DNA of 64,000 bases from Dokdonella_A sp963775445 (GTDB lineage: Bacteria > Pseudomonadota > Gammaproteobacteria > Xanthomonadales > Rhodanobacteraceae): contig CAVZIT010000004.1 in assembly GCA_963775445.1 (NCBI GenBank), positions 2,066,861 to 2,130,860 of the forward strand, in the 5' to 3' direction. Below are positions 17,414 to 26,027 of this stretch, in pieces. The notes under the pieces are model-generated. The model was not told the DNA's origin. It worked only from the letters and a program-made list of their open reading frames with translations, and did not search any database. Made by a program: the position numbers and the translations under genes. Position 1 is the first letter of the stretch; every line of letters begins with the position of its first letter.

Positions 17414-19834
17414 TCAGGACTCGTGCAGCGCCTTCATCGGATCGACGCGCGCAGCGCGGCGTGACGGGACCCAACTCGCCACCACGGCGACCGCGCAGAG
17501 CAGGATCGCGATCGCTAAGTAGATCAGCGGATTGCTCGCGCCGATCTGGAACAGCAGTGCCTGCATAAGTCGCGTCAACGCAAGCGCCGCGACGAGGCCG
17601 ATCGCGATGCCGATCAGCGCGAGCCTCATGCCCTGCCCGATCACCATCTTCTGCACGTCCGTCGCCCGCGCGCCGAGCGCCATGCGGATGCCGATCTCGC
17701 CCGAGCGCTGCGCGACCGAATAGGCCATGACGCTGTAGACGCCGACGCTCGCCAGTATCAGAGCGAGTGCGGCGAATACGACCAGCAGGGTCATGGTCAA
17801 GGCGCGGTCGGCCATGGACTGATCGACGAAGTCCTGCATGGTGCCGATACCGATCAGCGGAATGTTCGCATCGACCTCGCGCAAGGCCGCGCGCACGCTG
17901 GAAGTCAGCGCATGAGGATCGCCGTCCGTGCGGATCAGGATGGCCGTGAAGTTCTCGGGGCGCTGCAGTACCGGATAGTACATTTCCGGCACCGGCGCGT
18001 CGGTCAGACTGGTCGTATGCACGTCGGCGACAACGCCGACGATTTCGGCCGGAAGCTGCAGCATGCCGGTGACCAACGTGCGGCCGAGTGGGTTTTCGCC
18101 GGGGAACAACTGCCGCGCCATGGTCTCGTTGATGATCATGACGGGTGGACTGTCGGGCGTGTCGCGTTCGTCGAAGTCGCGCCCGGCGTCGATCGGAATG
18201 TCGAGCACGCCGAAGCGGTTCGGACTGATCAAGTGCCGGATCGCGAGCGGACGATCGGACATCGGCGGCAGCGCGCGCCCCACCACAGCATACGGCGATT
18301 GGCCGTTGTTGCCGCTGAGCGGCGGGTTGTCGCTGAGCGCGACCGATTTCGCGCCCGGAATCTGCTGCATCCGGTGATACAGACGTTTGTAGAAATCGAC
18401 CGTCTTCGGAGTCCGCGGCGGGTATTCCGTGGATGGCACGACCAGGAACGCACTGAAAATATGGTCGGTGCGAAAGCCCGGCGACACGGCGTGAATCCGC
18501 ACGAAGCTCGCGATCAGCAGACCGGTGGCAATCAGCAGCACGAACGACACCGCGATTTCGCCGACCAGCAACGCGCTGCGAAAACGGCTGCGCGTGCGTC
18601 CGCCGGTCGAGTCGCGGCTGGAGTCCTTCAGCGTGTCGTTGAGCGCGTGCATCGAAGCGTGCATGGCCGGCACGACGCCGAGCGCGAGCCCGGCCAGGAT
18701 CGACACGCCGAGGGTGAACACGAGCACCGCGGGAGCAAGCGAAATCTCCTCGGCGCGCGGCACGAACCCGCTGCCGAGGTGCACCAGCAGCGGTAGACTC
18801 GCAGCGGCCAGGATCAGCCCGAGCACGCCTCCGCCGATCGACACGAGCAGGCTTTCAGTGAGGAACTGCATGACGACGTGTCGGCGACGCGCGCCGATCG
18901 CGAAGCGGATTGCAGTCTCCTTGCGTCGCCGCGAAAAGCGCGCGAGCACGAGGTTCGCGACATTCGCGCAGGCGATGAGCAGCACGGCCGCGACCGCAGC
19001 GAACAGCATCGCGTAGGTCGCACGCTGGTCGCCGACCAGATCGTTCTGAAGGAATCCGACGGTGATCGTCGATTTCGCATCGACATTGGCCGGATGTTCC
19101 TTGCCGTAGGCCGCGCCGATCGCTGTCATCGCGCTGCGTGCCTCCGCAAGGCTCACTCCGGGTTTCAGCCGCGCGAGTACCGTGAAAAAGAAGCCGCCGT
19201 TGTCGACTTGCTCGCGCACGAGGAACGGCGCTTCGGAGGGCCGCGTCGTGAACAGGTCAATCCGATTGAGCGGAAAGCCGGAAACGCTCCTGGGCATCAC
19301 CCCGACGATCGTGTGCGGCTTGCCATCGAGCATGATCGACTGGCCGATCGCATCGCGACGCCCGGCGTAGTGCCCTTGCCAGTACGCGTAGCTAAGAATG
19401 GCGACCGGTGGCGCGCCGCGGCGATCTTCGTCGGCCAGGAAGTTGCGCCCGATCAGCGGCTGCACGCCGAGCAGCGAAAAGTAGTTCTGCGAAACCATGA
19501 GGCCGCGAACCTGCTCCGGATCGCCGCGCCCGGTGACCGTGAACGCGTTCTGCGTCGAGATCGAGAGGTCGCTGAACACCTGCTGGCGCTCGCGCACCGC
19601 GAGCATGCGCGGATACGAAAATCCAATCTGCGTAAGCCCGCGATCGGGCAAGTCACTCGACACCTGCACGATGCGACCGGGATCGGCATATGGCAGCGGC
19701 CTGAGGAAAATCGCATCGATCACGCTGAAGATCGCACTGTTCGCGCCGATGCCGAGCGCGAGCACGAGCACCGCGACCAGGCTGAACCCTGGAGACTTCG
19801 ACAGCGAACGCAACGCGTACCTGAGTATATTCAT
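17414..19834 (-). CDS. ADOP-type FtsX/MacB-like permease
   Basis: This 806-residue membrane protein belongs to the 'acidobacterial duplicated orphan permease' type. It has an N-terminal helix with the ADOP opening (LRSLSKSPGFSLVAVLVLALGIGANSAIFS), a large periplasmic MacB-PCD domain, three helices forming one FtsX unit, a second periplasmic domain and a second FtsX unit (IGIRMALGARATDVQKMVI). The C-terminus reads PSRRAARVDPMKALH. No partner ATPase is encoded next to it, as is usual for orphan members. ATG 19834 is chosen because the 46 residues upstream are not family-like. The function of the family is unclear and may be export or mechanotransmission. Confidence 0.88.
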   Translation of the reverse strand: MNILRYALRSLSKSPGFSLVAVLVLALGIGANSAIFSVIDAIFLRPLPYADPGRIVQVSSDLPDRGLTQIGFSYPRMLAVRERQQVFSDLSISTQNAFTVTGRGDPEQVRGLMVSQNYFSLLGVQPLIGRNFLADEDRRGAPPVAILSYAYWQGHYAGRRDAIGQSIMLDGKPHTIVGVMPRSVSGFPLNRIDLFTTRPSEAPFLVREQVDNGGFFFTVLARLKPGVSLAEARSAMTAIGAAYGKEHPANVDAKSTITVGFLQNDLVGDQRATYAMLFAAVAAVLLIACANVANLVLARFSRRRKETAIRFAIGARRRHVVMQFLTESLLVSIGGGVLGLILAAASLPLLVHLGSGFVPRAEEISLAPAVLVFTLGVSILAGLALGVVPAMHASMHALNDTLKDSSRDSTGGRTRSRFRSALLVGEIAVSFVLLIATGLLIASFVRIHAVSPGFRTDHIFSAFLVVPSTEYPPRTPKTVDFYKRLYHRMQQIPGAKSVALSDNPPLSGNNGQSPYAVVGRALPPMSDRPLAIRHLISPNRFGVLDIPIDAGRDFDERDTPDSPPVMIINETMARQLFPGENPLGRTLVTGMLQLPAEIVGVVADVHTTSLTDAPVPEMYYPVLQRPENFTAILIRTDGDPHALTSSVRAALREVDANIPLIGIGTMQDFVDQSMADRALTMTLLVVFAALALILASVGVYSVMAYSVAQRSGEIGIRMALGARATDVQKMVIGQGMRLALIGIAIGLVAALALTRLMQALLFQIGASNPLIYLAIAILLCAVAVVASWVPSRRAARVDPMKALHES

Positions 19835-19941
19835 GCGAACTTCGCGCCTTGATCGGAGAGGGATGCACGAGCGCCCCGGAAGGTTGCAGCTTTCACTACA
19901 ATTCGCCGCACGGCAATACCGCACGCGGTCCGGATCCGGAA

Positions 19942-20733
19942 ATGCATCGATTCTTCGCGTTGGTGATCGCAATCCTTGCAGGACTCGTCGCGACCGACCA
20001 TGCTCGCGCTGCGGCCCGCCTCACGGTGCTCGCGACCGATCCGCCCGGAGACGTGGTGAGTCTCGGACGCAATCAGAATTTTTATCTGCGCATCGCCTAC
20101 CAGACCGATCAGCCCGTGCACATCTGGGCGCGTCCGTTCTATCAGGGGCGCGAAGTCAAAGCGGGCAGCAATCCGTCCGGCATCTACACGGGAAGCGGTG
20201 AAGCGCTCGGCTGGTTCTTTCTCATGGACCCTGCCGATCAGGTGGACGAAATTCGCATCAGCGCAGGTGATGGAAGCGCGCGCGGAACGCCCGTCGTCGC
20301 GAGCTATCCGGTCGAGATCGTGGGCAGCGAGCAGCCGGCGAATGCGCACATGCAACCATCCTGGGTCACCGAACTTTCTGCGCGCGATGCGGCAGAGCAG
20401 CGAGCTGCTTACGAGAAGCGGATGAGTGAGCCGCCCTCTGCCGGCGAATTCGCACTGTTCGGTTTTTTCATGCTTGCCGTGTACGGCCTGGGGCTCGCCT
20501 CGTTCGCGTTGCCGGCCTGGGCGTTATGGCGTTGGCGTGGCGGCTGGCGCGTGGCCGCTGTGGTGCCGGCAGTGCTGATTGCCTTCGTCGTGCTGCGCAT
20601 CGGCATCGATACGTCCGCCGATCCAACCTCGCACAACCTGTGGCCGTTCGAAATCCTCGAGGTCGGTGTGCTTGCCCTCGTCATCATGGCGGCCCTGTTC
20701 CTCGCCAGACGATATACAAGCGCGCACCACTGA
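19942..20733 (+). CDS. Exported protein with C-terminal membrane helices, function unknown
   Basis: The 263-residue product starts with a signal peptide (FFALVIAILAGLVATDHARA). A periplasmic beta-rich domain follows (about residues 25-140), and then three hydrophobic helices from about residue 165, in the order FGFFMLAVYGLGLASFALPA, VAAVVPAVLIAFVVL and LEVGVLALVIMAALFL. No family was recognised. ATG 19942 is chosen because it opens the signal peptide. The frame from 19849 overlaps the promoter region of the divergent ADOP gene. The next small membrane gene begins 2 nt after its stop, so they are co-transcribed. Confidence 0.7.
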   Translation: MHRFFALVIAILAGLVATDHARAAARLTVLATDPPGDVVSLGRNQNFYLRIAYQTDQPVHIWARPFYQGREVKAGSNPSGIYTGSGEALGWFFLMDPADQVDEIRISAGDGSARGTPVVASYPVEIVGSEQPANAHMQPSWVTELSARDAAEQRAAYEKRMSEPPSAGEFALFGFFMLAVYGLGLASFALPAWALWRWRGGWRVAAVVPAVLIAFVVLRIGIDTSADPTSHNLWPFEILEVGVLALVIMAALFLARRYTSAHH

Positions 20734-20734
20734 C

Positions 20735-20986
20735 ATGGGACGATTCGGAGGGTCGGCGTTTCTGATCGTGATCGGCGCAGGGCTGCTCGCAGTCGCCTGG
20801 CGCGGACAGCGCGATGGCGAGCTTCCGGCCGGTTCGAATTTCCTGCGCCCCTTCCGTCCCTCTCGCCGCGACAACGCGGTTGCGTTTCACTTTTTTCTGG
20901 CCATTTATTTCTGCGGCGGCACGATCCTCCTCGTTTGGGGTTTGCTTGCACTGCTCGGCATGGCTCCGGCATTGCCGCTGCGCTGA
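20735..20986 (+). CDS. Small two-helix membrane protein, function unknown
   Basis: This is an 83-residue protein with two hydrophobic helices, FLIVIGAGLLAVAW and FHFFLAIYFCGGTILLVWGLLALLG, joined by a basic loop. The ATG lies 2 nt after the stop of the exported protein gene, so the two probably work together. No family was recognised. Confidence 0.6.
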   Translation: MGRFGGSAFLIVIGAGLLAVAWRGQRDGELPAGSNFLRPFRPSRRDNAVAFHFFLAIYFCGGTILLVWGLLALLGMAPALPLR

Positions 20987-21090
20987 TTCCGGCGCTCGCC
21001 GCCGATTTGCTCGTACGCGCCGGTCATTCACGAGCGGCTTCGTGCGTCGCCCGCATACTATGCGCCGCCTTTCGCCCACACTTTCGCCTG

Positions 21091-21825
21091 ATGGAACTGC
21101 CCTCCACCGTCAAGGATCCGCACTCGCGCGTCGCAGTATCGACGACCAAGCGCGATGCGCTCCGCAGGTTCTGGTTCCGCCTCGGACTCGGCGCGGGCGC
21201 ACTCTTCCTCGCGGCCGGATTGTTCGGTGAAATTGCCGAAGATGTGATCAACCACGATGCTCCGCTCGGCGCAATCGACCTCCACGTCGCCGACTGGCTG
21301 CATCTGCATGCGACGCCGGGACTTACGTCTCTCATGCTCGCCGTCACTCGGCTGGGCTCACCATTCACGATCATGGCCATCTCGCTGGTCGCCGGCTTCG
21401 TCATGTTGTTTCGGCATCAATACGATCGACTCGTTGCCCTGCTGCTTGCGGTACCGGGTGGCGGCCTGCTCAATGTCATCGTCAAGCTGCTCGTCCATCG
21501 CCACCGGCCCGTTTTCGACCATCCGATCGTGGCCTTGACCTCCTATAGTTTCCCGAGCGGACATGCTCTTGGCGCGACCGTAACGTATGGGCTACTTGCC
21601 GCGATCTTCGTGTGGCAGACGCGAGACCCGCTTCGGCGCTCGCTCGCGTTCCTCGCCGCGGCGGTGTTCGTGGCCGTGATCTGCTTCAGCCGGATCTATC
21701 TCGGCGCGCATTACCTTTCCGATGTCATCGCAGGGGTGCTCGAGGGTTTGGTCTGGCTTGGTTGCTGCCTCACGGCCGTGGCGGCACTGCGACATTCACA
21801 ACGCCACGAGGCAAGCTCGCCATGA
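21091..21825 (+). CDS. PAP2-family membrane phosphatase
   Basis: The 244-residue protein has about six membrane helices and all three catalytic motifs of the PAP2 superfamily: KLLVHRHRP, PSGH and SRIYLGAHYLSD. It probably removes a phosphate from a lipid such as phosphatidate or undecaprenyl pyrophosphate, at the outer face of the inner membrane. ATG 21091 is chosen as the first start after a non-family-like stretch. The gene overlaps the downstream lipid kinase gene by 4 nt, which suggests a kinase/phosphatase pair. Confidence 0.9.
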   Translation: MELPSTVKDPHSRVAVSTTKRDALRRFWFRLGLGAGALFLAAGLFGEIAEDVINHDAPLGAIDLHVADWLHLHATPGLTSLMLAVTRLGSPFTIMAISLVAGFVMLFRHQYDRLVALLLAVPGGGLLNVIVKLLVHRHRPVFDHPIVALTSYSFPSGHALGATVTYGLLAAIFVWQTRDPLRRSLAFLAAAVFVAVICFSRIYLGAHYLSDVIAGVLEGLVWLGCCLTAVAALRHSQRHEASSP

Positions 21826-22751
21826 CCCGGCGCATCATCGCGATCGTCAATGCGGGTGCCGGCACCGCAAGTCACGCGCACATGAAGGAACAGCTGACCA
21901 CGGCATTTCGCACGGCTGGCGCGCAAGCCATCCGCGTCGAAGTCGCGCAAAGCGGCGACGAACTCAAGTCGCTGGTACGCGGCGCGATTTCCGGGCAACC
22001 GGATGTGATCGCCGCCGGCGGCGGCGATGGGACGCTCAATGCCGTGGCATCGGAACTGCTCGATTCGAACATTGCATTCGGCGTGTTGCCGCTTGGTACG
22101 CTCAATCACTTTGCCAAGGCGCTGCAGCTTCCCCTCGCGTTGCCGGAGGCGGTCGACACGATCATGCACGGCCGCGAATTCCTGATCGATGTCGGCGAGG
22201 TCAACGGCCGCATGTTTCTCAACAATTCGAGCCTTGGACTCTATCCAAGCCTGGTGCGCCATCGCGATCGCCAGCAGGAACGACTCGGCCGCAGCAAGTG
22301 GGCCGCCGCAGCCTGGGCCACGCTCGCGCTGCTGCGGCGCCATTCGCTGCTGCATGTGCGGCTCAATCTGGCGGCCCGGGAGATCGACCGTCGCACCGCC
22401 GGTGTGTTCATCGGCAACAATGCCTACCACATGAATGGACTTCGGCTTGGTCAGCGCGATCGGCTTGATGGCGGCGAACTGGGCATTTACCTGCCGCACC
22501 ACGGAGGGCGAATCGGCCTTTCAATGTTGATACTTCGCGCGCTGTGCGGACGTCTGCGCGAATCGATGGATTTCGATGCGCTGCTCGCAAGCACGCTCGT
22601 GGTGGAAACGCACCACCGTCGTCTCCCCGTCGCCATTGATGGCGAGATCGCCTGGATGGAAACGCCGTTGCGATATCGAACGCGCGCGCGCTCGCTGCGA
22701 GTCATGGTGCCCGAACTGCCGCCGGAATCGACGACTTCGAAGGTTTCGTGA
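21822..22751 (+). CDS. Diacylglycerol/sphingosine kinase-like lipid kinase
   Basis: The 309-residue product has the DAGK catalytic domain. The opening reads RRIIAIVNAGAGTA, the nucleotide loop is AAGGGDGTLNAVASEL, and FGVLPLGTLNHFAKAL matches the conserved GTxNDFA-like segment. Family members (YegS, DgkB, LCB5) phosphorylate diacylglycerol or related lipids. It overlaps the PAP2 phosphatase gene (ATGA, 4 nt) and is followed by a phosphoesterase gene in TGATG overlap, so the three form one translationally coupled operon, probably for lipid turnover. Confidence 0.9.
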   Translation: MTRRIIAIVNAGAGTASHAHMKEQLTTAFRTAGAQAIRVEVAQSGDELKSLVRGAISGQPDVIAAGGGDGTLNAVASELLDSNIAFGVLPLGTLNHFAKALQLPLALPEAVDTIMHGREFLIDVGEVNGRMFLNNSSLGLYPSLVRHRDRQQERLGRSKWAAAAWATLALLRRHSLLHVRLNLAAREIDRRTAGVFIGNNAYHMNGLRLGQRDRLDGGELGIYLPHHGGRIGLSMLILRALCGRLRESMDFDALLASTLVVETHHRRLPVAIDGEIAWMETPLRYRTRARSLRVMVPELPPESTTSKVS

Positions 22752-23587
22752 TGCGCACGATTGCCCACCTTTCGGATCTTCATTTCGGTCGCGTCGATGA
22801 AACATTGATCGAGCCGCTCGTCGCATGCGTCAATCGCATCGGGCCGGACCTCATCGCCGTATCCGGGGATCTGACGCAGCGCGCGCGCTCGGCGCAATTC
22901 CGCGAGGCTCGCGCATTCCTCGATCGCCTCGCGGCACCGCGCGTCGTCGTGCCGGGAAACCACGATGTTCCATTGCACAATGTCGTGACGCGAAGCCTCC
23001 TGCCGCTGGTCAGATATCGCCGGCATGTCAGCGACGATGTCGAACCTTTTTACGCGGACGATGCGATCGCGGTGCTCGGCATCAACACCGCGCGCTCGCT
23101 GACGTTCAAGGGGGGACGCATCAATCGTGGACAACTCGAGCGAATGCGCACGCAATTTGCTCCTCTTGGCGAGACAGTCACGAAAATCATCGTCACGCAC
23201 CATCCGCTCGATCTGCCGGAAGGTCATGGCGAGCGCGATCTGGTTGGCCGTGCGCGACTCGCGATGACGGCATTCGCCGAATGCGGAGTCGATGTCCTGC
23301 TCGCCGGACATCTGCATGTCGGACACAGCGGCAACACCGCCACTCGGTACCGAATCGCCGGACACGCCGCGCTGGTCGTCCAGGCAGGTACCGCGACCTC
23401 GACGCGCGGACGTGGCGAAGCGAATTCGTTCAATGTAATCCGAATCGATCGGCCATCCATTTCCGTCGAGCGGTGGACCTGGAACGCGACCGAGGGCCTG
23501 TTCATACCGCGCAAGCCGGAAGACTTCCGATTGGAGGCCGGCAAGTGGCGTGCGATGGCACCAAGCCGTGCGAATCAATCCCCCTGA
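22751..23587 (+). CDS. Calcineurin-like metallophosphoesterase (CpdA/class III PDE type)
   Basis: This 278-residue two-metal phosphoesterase carries the metal-ligand motifs SDLHFG, SGDLTQRA, VPGNHD, VTHHPLD and GHLHVG. Close families hydrolyse cyclic nucleotides or phospholipid headgroups. The ATG overlaps the stop of the lipid kinase gene by one base. A GTG at 22748 is an alternative start. The operon context (PAP2 phosphatase, lipid kinase) favours a lipid-related substrate, but this is inference. Confidence 0.88.
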   Translation: MRTIAHLSDLHFGRVDETLIEPLVACVNRIGPDLIAVSGDLTQRARSAQFREARAFLDRLAAPRVVVPGNHDVPLHNVVTRSLLPLVRYRRHVSDDVEPFYADDAIAVLGINTARSLTFKGGRINRGQLERMRTQFAPLGETVTKIIVTHHPLDLPEGHGERDLVGRARLAMTAFAECGVDVLLAGHLHVGHSGNTATRYRIAGHAALVVQAGTATSTRGRGEANSFNVIRIDRPSISVERWTWNATEGLFIPRKPEDFRLEAGKWRAMAPSRANQSP

Positions 23588-23882
23588 ATCGAAGAAGTCG
23601 CGTGGGGAAATGCGTCCGCGGCATGAGAAAATTGCCTTGGAGCGCATTCGGCATGTACCGGGCGCTGCATTTCGTGCGCTGATCACGGATCGGAGCACGC
23701 AGGTCCAGAGCCTGCGGACGGCGACCTTCCGCAGCGCAAGGCGCGCAGAGCGGCGCTGTGGGCGAGCGATACCTGGTCCACCAAGCCCGAAGACGCAGGC
23801 CGGATTCATTCATCGGCGTTACACTCCATCGATTGTTCCCTCACGGCGTAGGTGTACCGACGCCCACGACGAACCGCAAACG

Positions 23883-25922
23883 ATGACGTCGTCGCCACTA
23901 CGCATCCTGCTCGTTGCAACTCCACCGCACGATGCCCGTGTCGCTGGTGATCTGCAACGGCAGGCGCTGCTGTCCGACGCGCAAATTGCGACGCGGAATT
24001 CGATGGAGACTGCGCTCGACCACCTCGATGGTCATCCGGTCGATCTGATCCTGCTGGAGTGCAGCACGACGGATACCGACCTGGTGGAGGATATCCGGCG
24101 GCTCCGCAGTCACCCATCGGATGTACCGATCATCGCATTGACCGGAACTTACGGATCCGACGATACGGCGATGATCGAAGCCGGGGTCGAGGATTGTCTT
24201 CCGATCGATCCGCTGGATCCGTTGGGACTCGCGCGCACGATCAACCACGCCGTCGCGCGTCGGCGGACACGCAGGTCGTTACTCGGAAACGACGACATCT
24301 CGCGCGTGTTGTTCGAGCACAATCCATATCCCGTCCTGATTTACTCACCCGATTCGCAACGAGTCCTGGCAGCAAACGCGGCCGCTTGCGAATTGTATGG
24401 CTACAGCCATGAAGAATGGTTGACGATGCCACTCGACGATATTCGCCATCCCGAGGACACGCCGCGAATTCGGGAAAAGTTGTCGCAAGCCGCGTCCGAG
24501 CACGTGCATCTGGGAATCTGGCGTCATCGACACCGTGATGGATCCACGCTGTTCGTCGACATCCACGTGAGTCCGCTGATTTTCCACGGAGCTCCTGCAC
24601 GCGTGTCGCAGCTACGCGATGTCACGGTCGAGCGCCGCGCCATTCGCGCGATGGAAGCAAGTGAGCGCCGTTATCGCGATCTGTTCGAACACAGTCTCGG
24701 ATTCATTTGCATCCACGACATGTATGGCCAGATCCTCTCCATCAATCCGGCCGCAGCCGACTCGCTCGGGTACCGCATGGCGGAAGTGCTCGGCCATTTC
24801 CTGGTCGAATTCATGCCCGAGCAACTGCGCCCGCGTTTCGCCGAGTACCTGCACGCAGTCCGCTCGAGCGGCAGCCACCGCGGCGTGATGTTGCTCGTAC
24901 ACCGTGACGGCAGCGAGCTCGCCTGGCAATATCACAATCGCCTGCATACCGAGGCGGATGGCAGCACGATCATAGTCGGCTACGCGCAGGACATGAGTGA
25001 TCAACGCGCGGCGGAACGCGCGCTGCGCCGCAGCGAACGGCGCATCGTCACCATAACCGACGCGCTGCCGTTGCGGGTCGCGTACCTCGACAGCGATCTG
25101 CGTTTCGTGTTTGTCAACGCGGCCTACGAGAAAATCTACGAACGCGATCGCAAAACCATCGTCGGCAGCCTCGTCGCCGACGTGATCGGCGCAGATCGCT
25201 ACGCAAGGCGCGAGCCCTATCTTCGGCGCGCGCTCGCTGGAGAGCGAATCACCTTCGAGGACGAATCCGGCGAGGGATCGAGCTATCGCTGCGAGGAATT
25301 CACCTGCCTGCCGGAGTTCTCGGACGACCAGCGCCAGGTGATCGGCATCCACGTCATGGGCCAGGATGTGACCGTCGGCAAGCTCGAGGAACAACGTCTG
25401 ACCACACTGGCCCGGAACGACGAGCTGACGGGACTCCACAACCGCACGGGTTTCCTCGAGCGACTGGGCCGCGCCCTGGACCACAGCGCGAAACAGCATT
25501 CACTGCTCGCCCTCATGTATCTGGACGTGGATGGCTTCAAGCAGATCAACGACACCCATGGGCATGCCGTGGGCGATCAATTGCTTTCGGCGTTTGCCCA
25601 GCGCCTCAAGCAGACCGTGCGCACGTCCGACGTGATCGCGCGCCTGGGCGGCGACGAATTCACGGTCATCATGGAAGGCGTTGCCCAACCGGAGATCGTG
25701 ACCGCCGCGGCCGAACGCATCGTCGAAGCAATGCGCCTGCCGTTCTCGCTACGCTCGGACGGCAACGCGGATTCACTGCGGATCAGCACCAGCGTCGGCA
25801 TCGCATTCCACCTGGACGAATCCGAGTCGGCACCCGAGCTGCTGCAACGGGCCGATGCAATGCTCTACGAGGCCAAACGCGGCGGACGTGACCGTTGGTG
25901 CGCTGCACCGATCCAGGCATGA
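23883..25922 (+). CDS. Diguanylate cyclase with degenerate receiver and three PAS domains
   Basis: This 679-residue soluble sensor begins with a receiver-like domain (residues 5-125). Its phosphoacceptor position is Glu (LILLECS, E59), and the usual C-terminal Lys is replaced (LPIDP). Three PAS domains follow at roughly 137-260, 263-385 and 390-510. A GGDEF domain ends the protein with an intact RLGGDEF at 589-593 and an RxxD inhibitory site (RTSD) five residues earlier. It should make cyclic-di-GMP. ATG 23883 is chosen because the receiver fold starts there. The frame is open back to 23550 without recognisable content. Confidence 0.9.
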   Translation: MTSSPLRILLVATPPHDARVAGDLQRQALLSDAQIATRNSMETALDHLDGHPVDLILLECSTTDTDLVEDIRRLRSHPSDVPIIALTGTYGSDDTAMIEAGVEDCLPIDPLDPLGLARTINHAVARRRTRRSLLGNDDISRVLFEHNPYPVLIYSPDSQRVLAANAAACELYGYSHEEWLTMPLDDIRHPEDTPRIREKLSQAASEHVHLGIWRHRHRDGSTLFVDIHVSPLIFHGAPARVSQLRDVTVERRAIRAMEASERRYRDLFEHSLGFICIHDMYGQILSINPAAADSLGYRMAEVLGHFLVEFMPEQLRPRFAEYLHAVRSSGSHRGVMLLVHRDGSELAWQYHNRLHTEADGSTIIVGYAQDMSDQRAAERALRRSERRIVTITDALPLRVAYLDSDLRFVFVNAAYEKIYERDRKTIVGSLVADVIGADRYARREPYLRRALAGERITFEDESGEGSSYRCEEFTCLPEFSDDQRQVIGIHVMGQDVTVGKLEEQRLTTLARNDELTGLHNRTGFLERLGRALDHSAKQHSLLALMYLDVDGFKQINDTHGHAVGDQLLSAFAQRLKQTVRTSDVIARLGGDEFTVIMEGVAQPEIVTAAAERIVEAMRLPFSLRSDGNADSLRISTSVGIAFHLDESESAPELLQRADAMLYEAKRGGRDRWCAAPIQA

Positions 25923-26027
25923 TGCCGCACGGCGCAGCACCCGCTCTGTCATCGTTTACCGTATCTACGAATTCCTTCGTGATCGGAGTATCATCGGCAC
26001 GTAACTCTTGAGGCCGGGATTGTTGCC

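Noticed and set aside
23588..23882. Coding extension upstream of the PAS-GGDEF protein
   Set aside because: The frame is open but arginine-rich and without domain content; the receiver domain begins right at ATG 23883.
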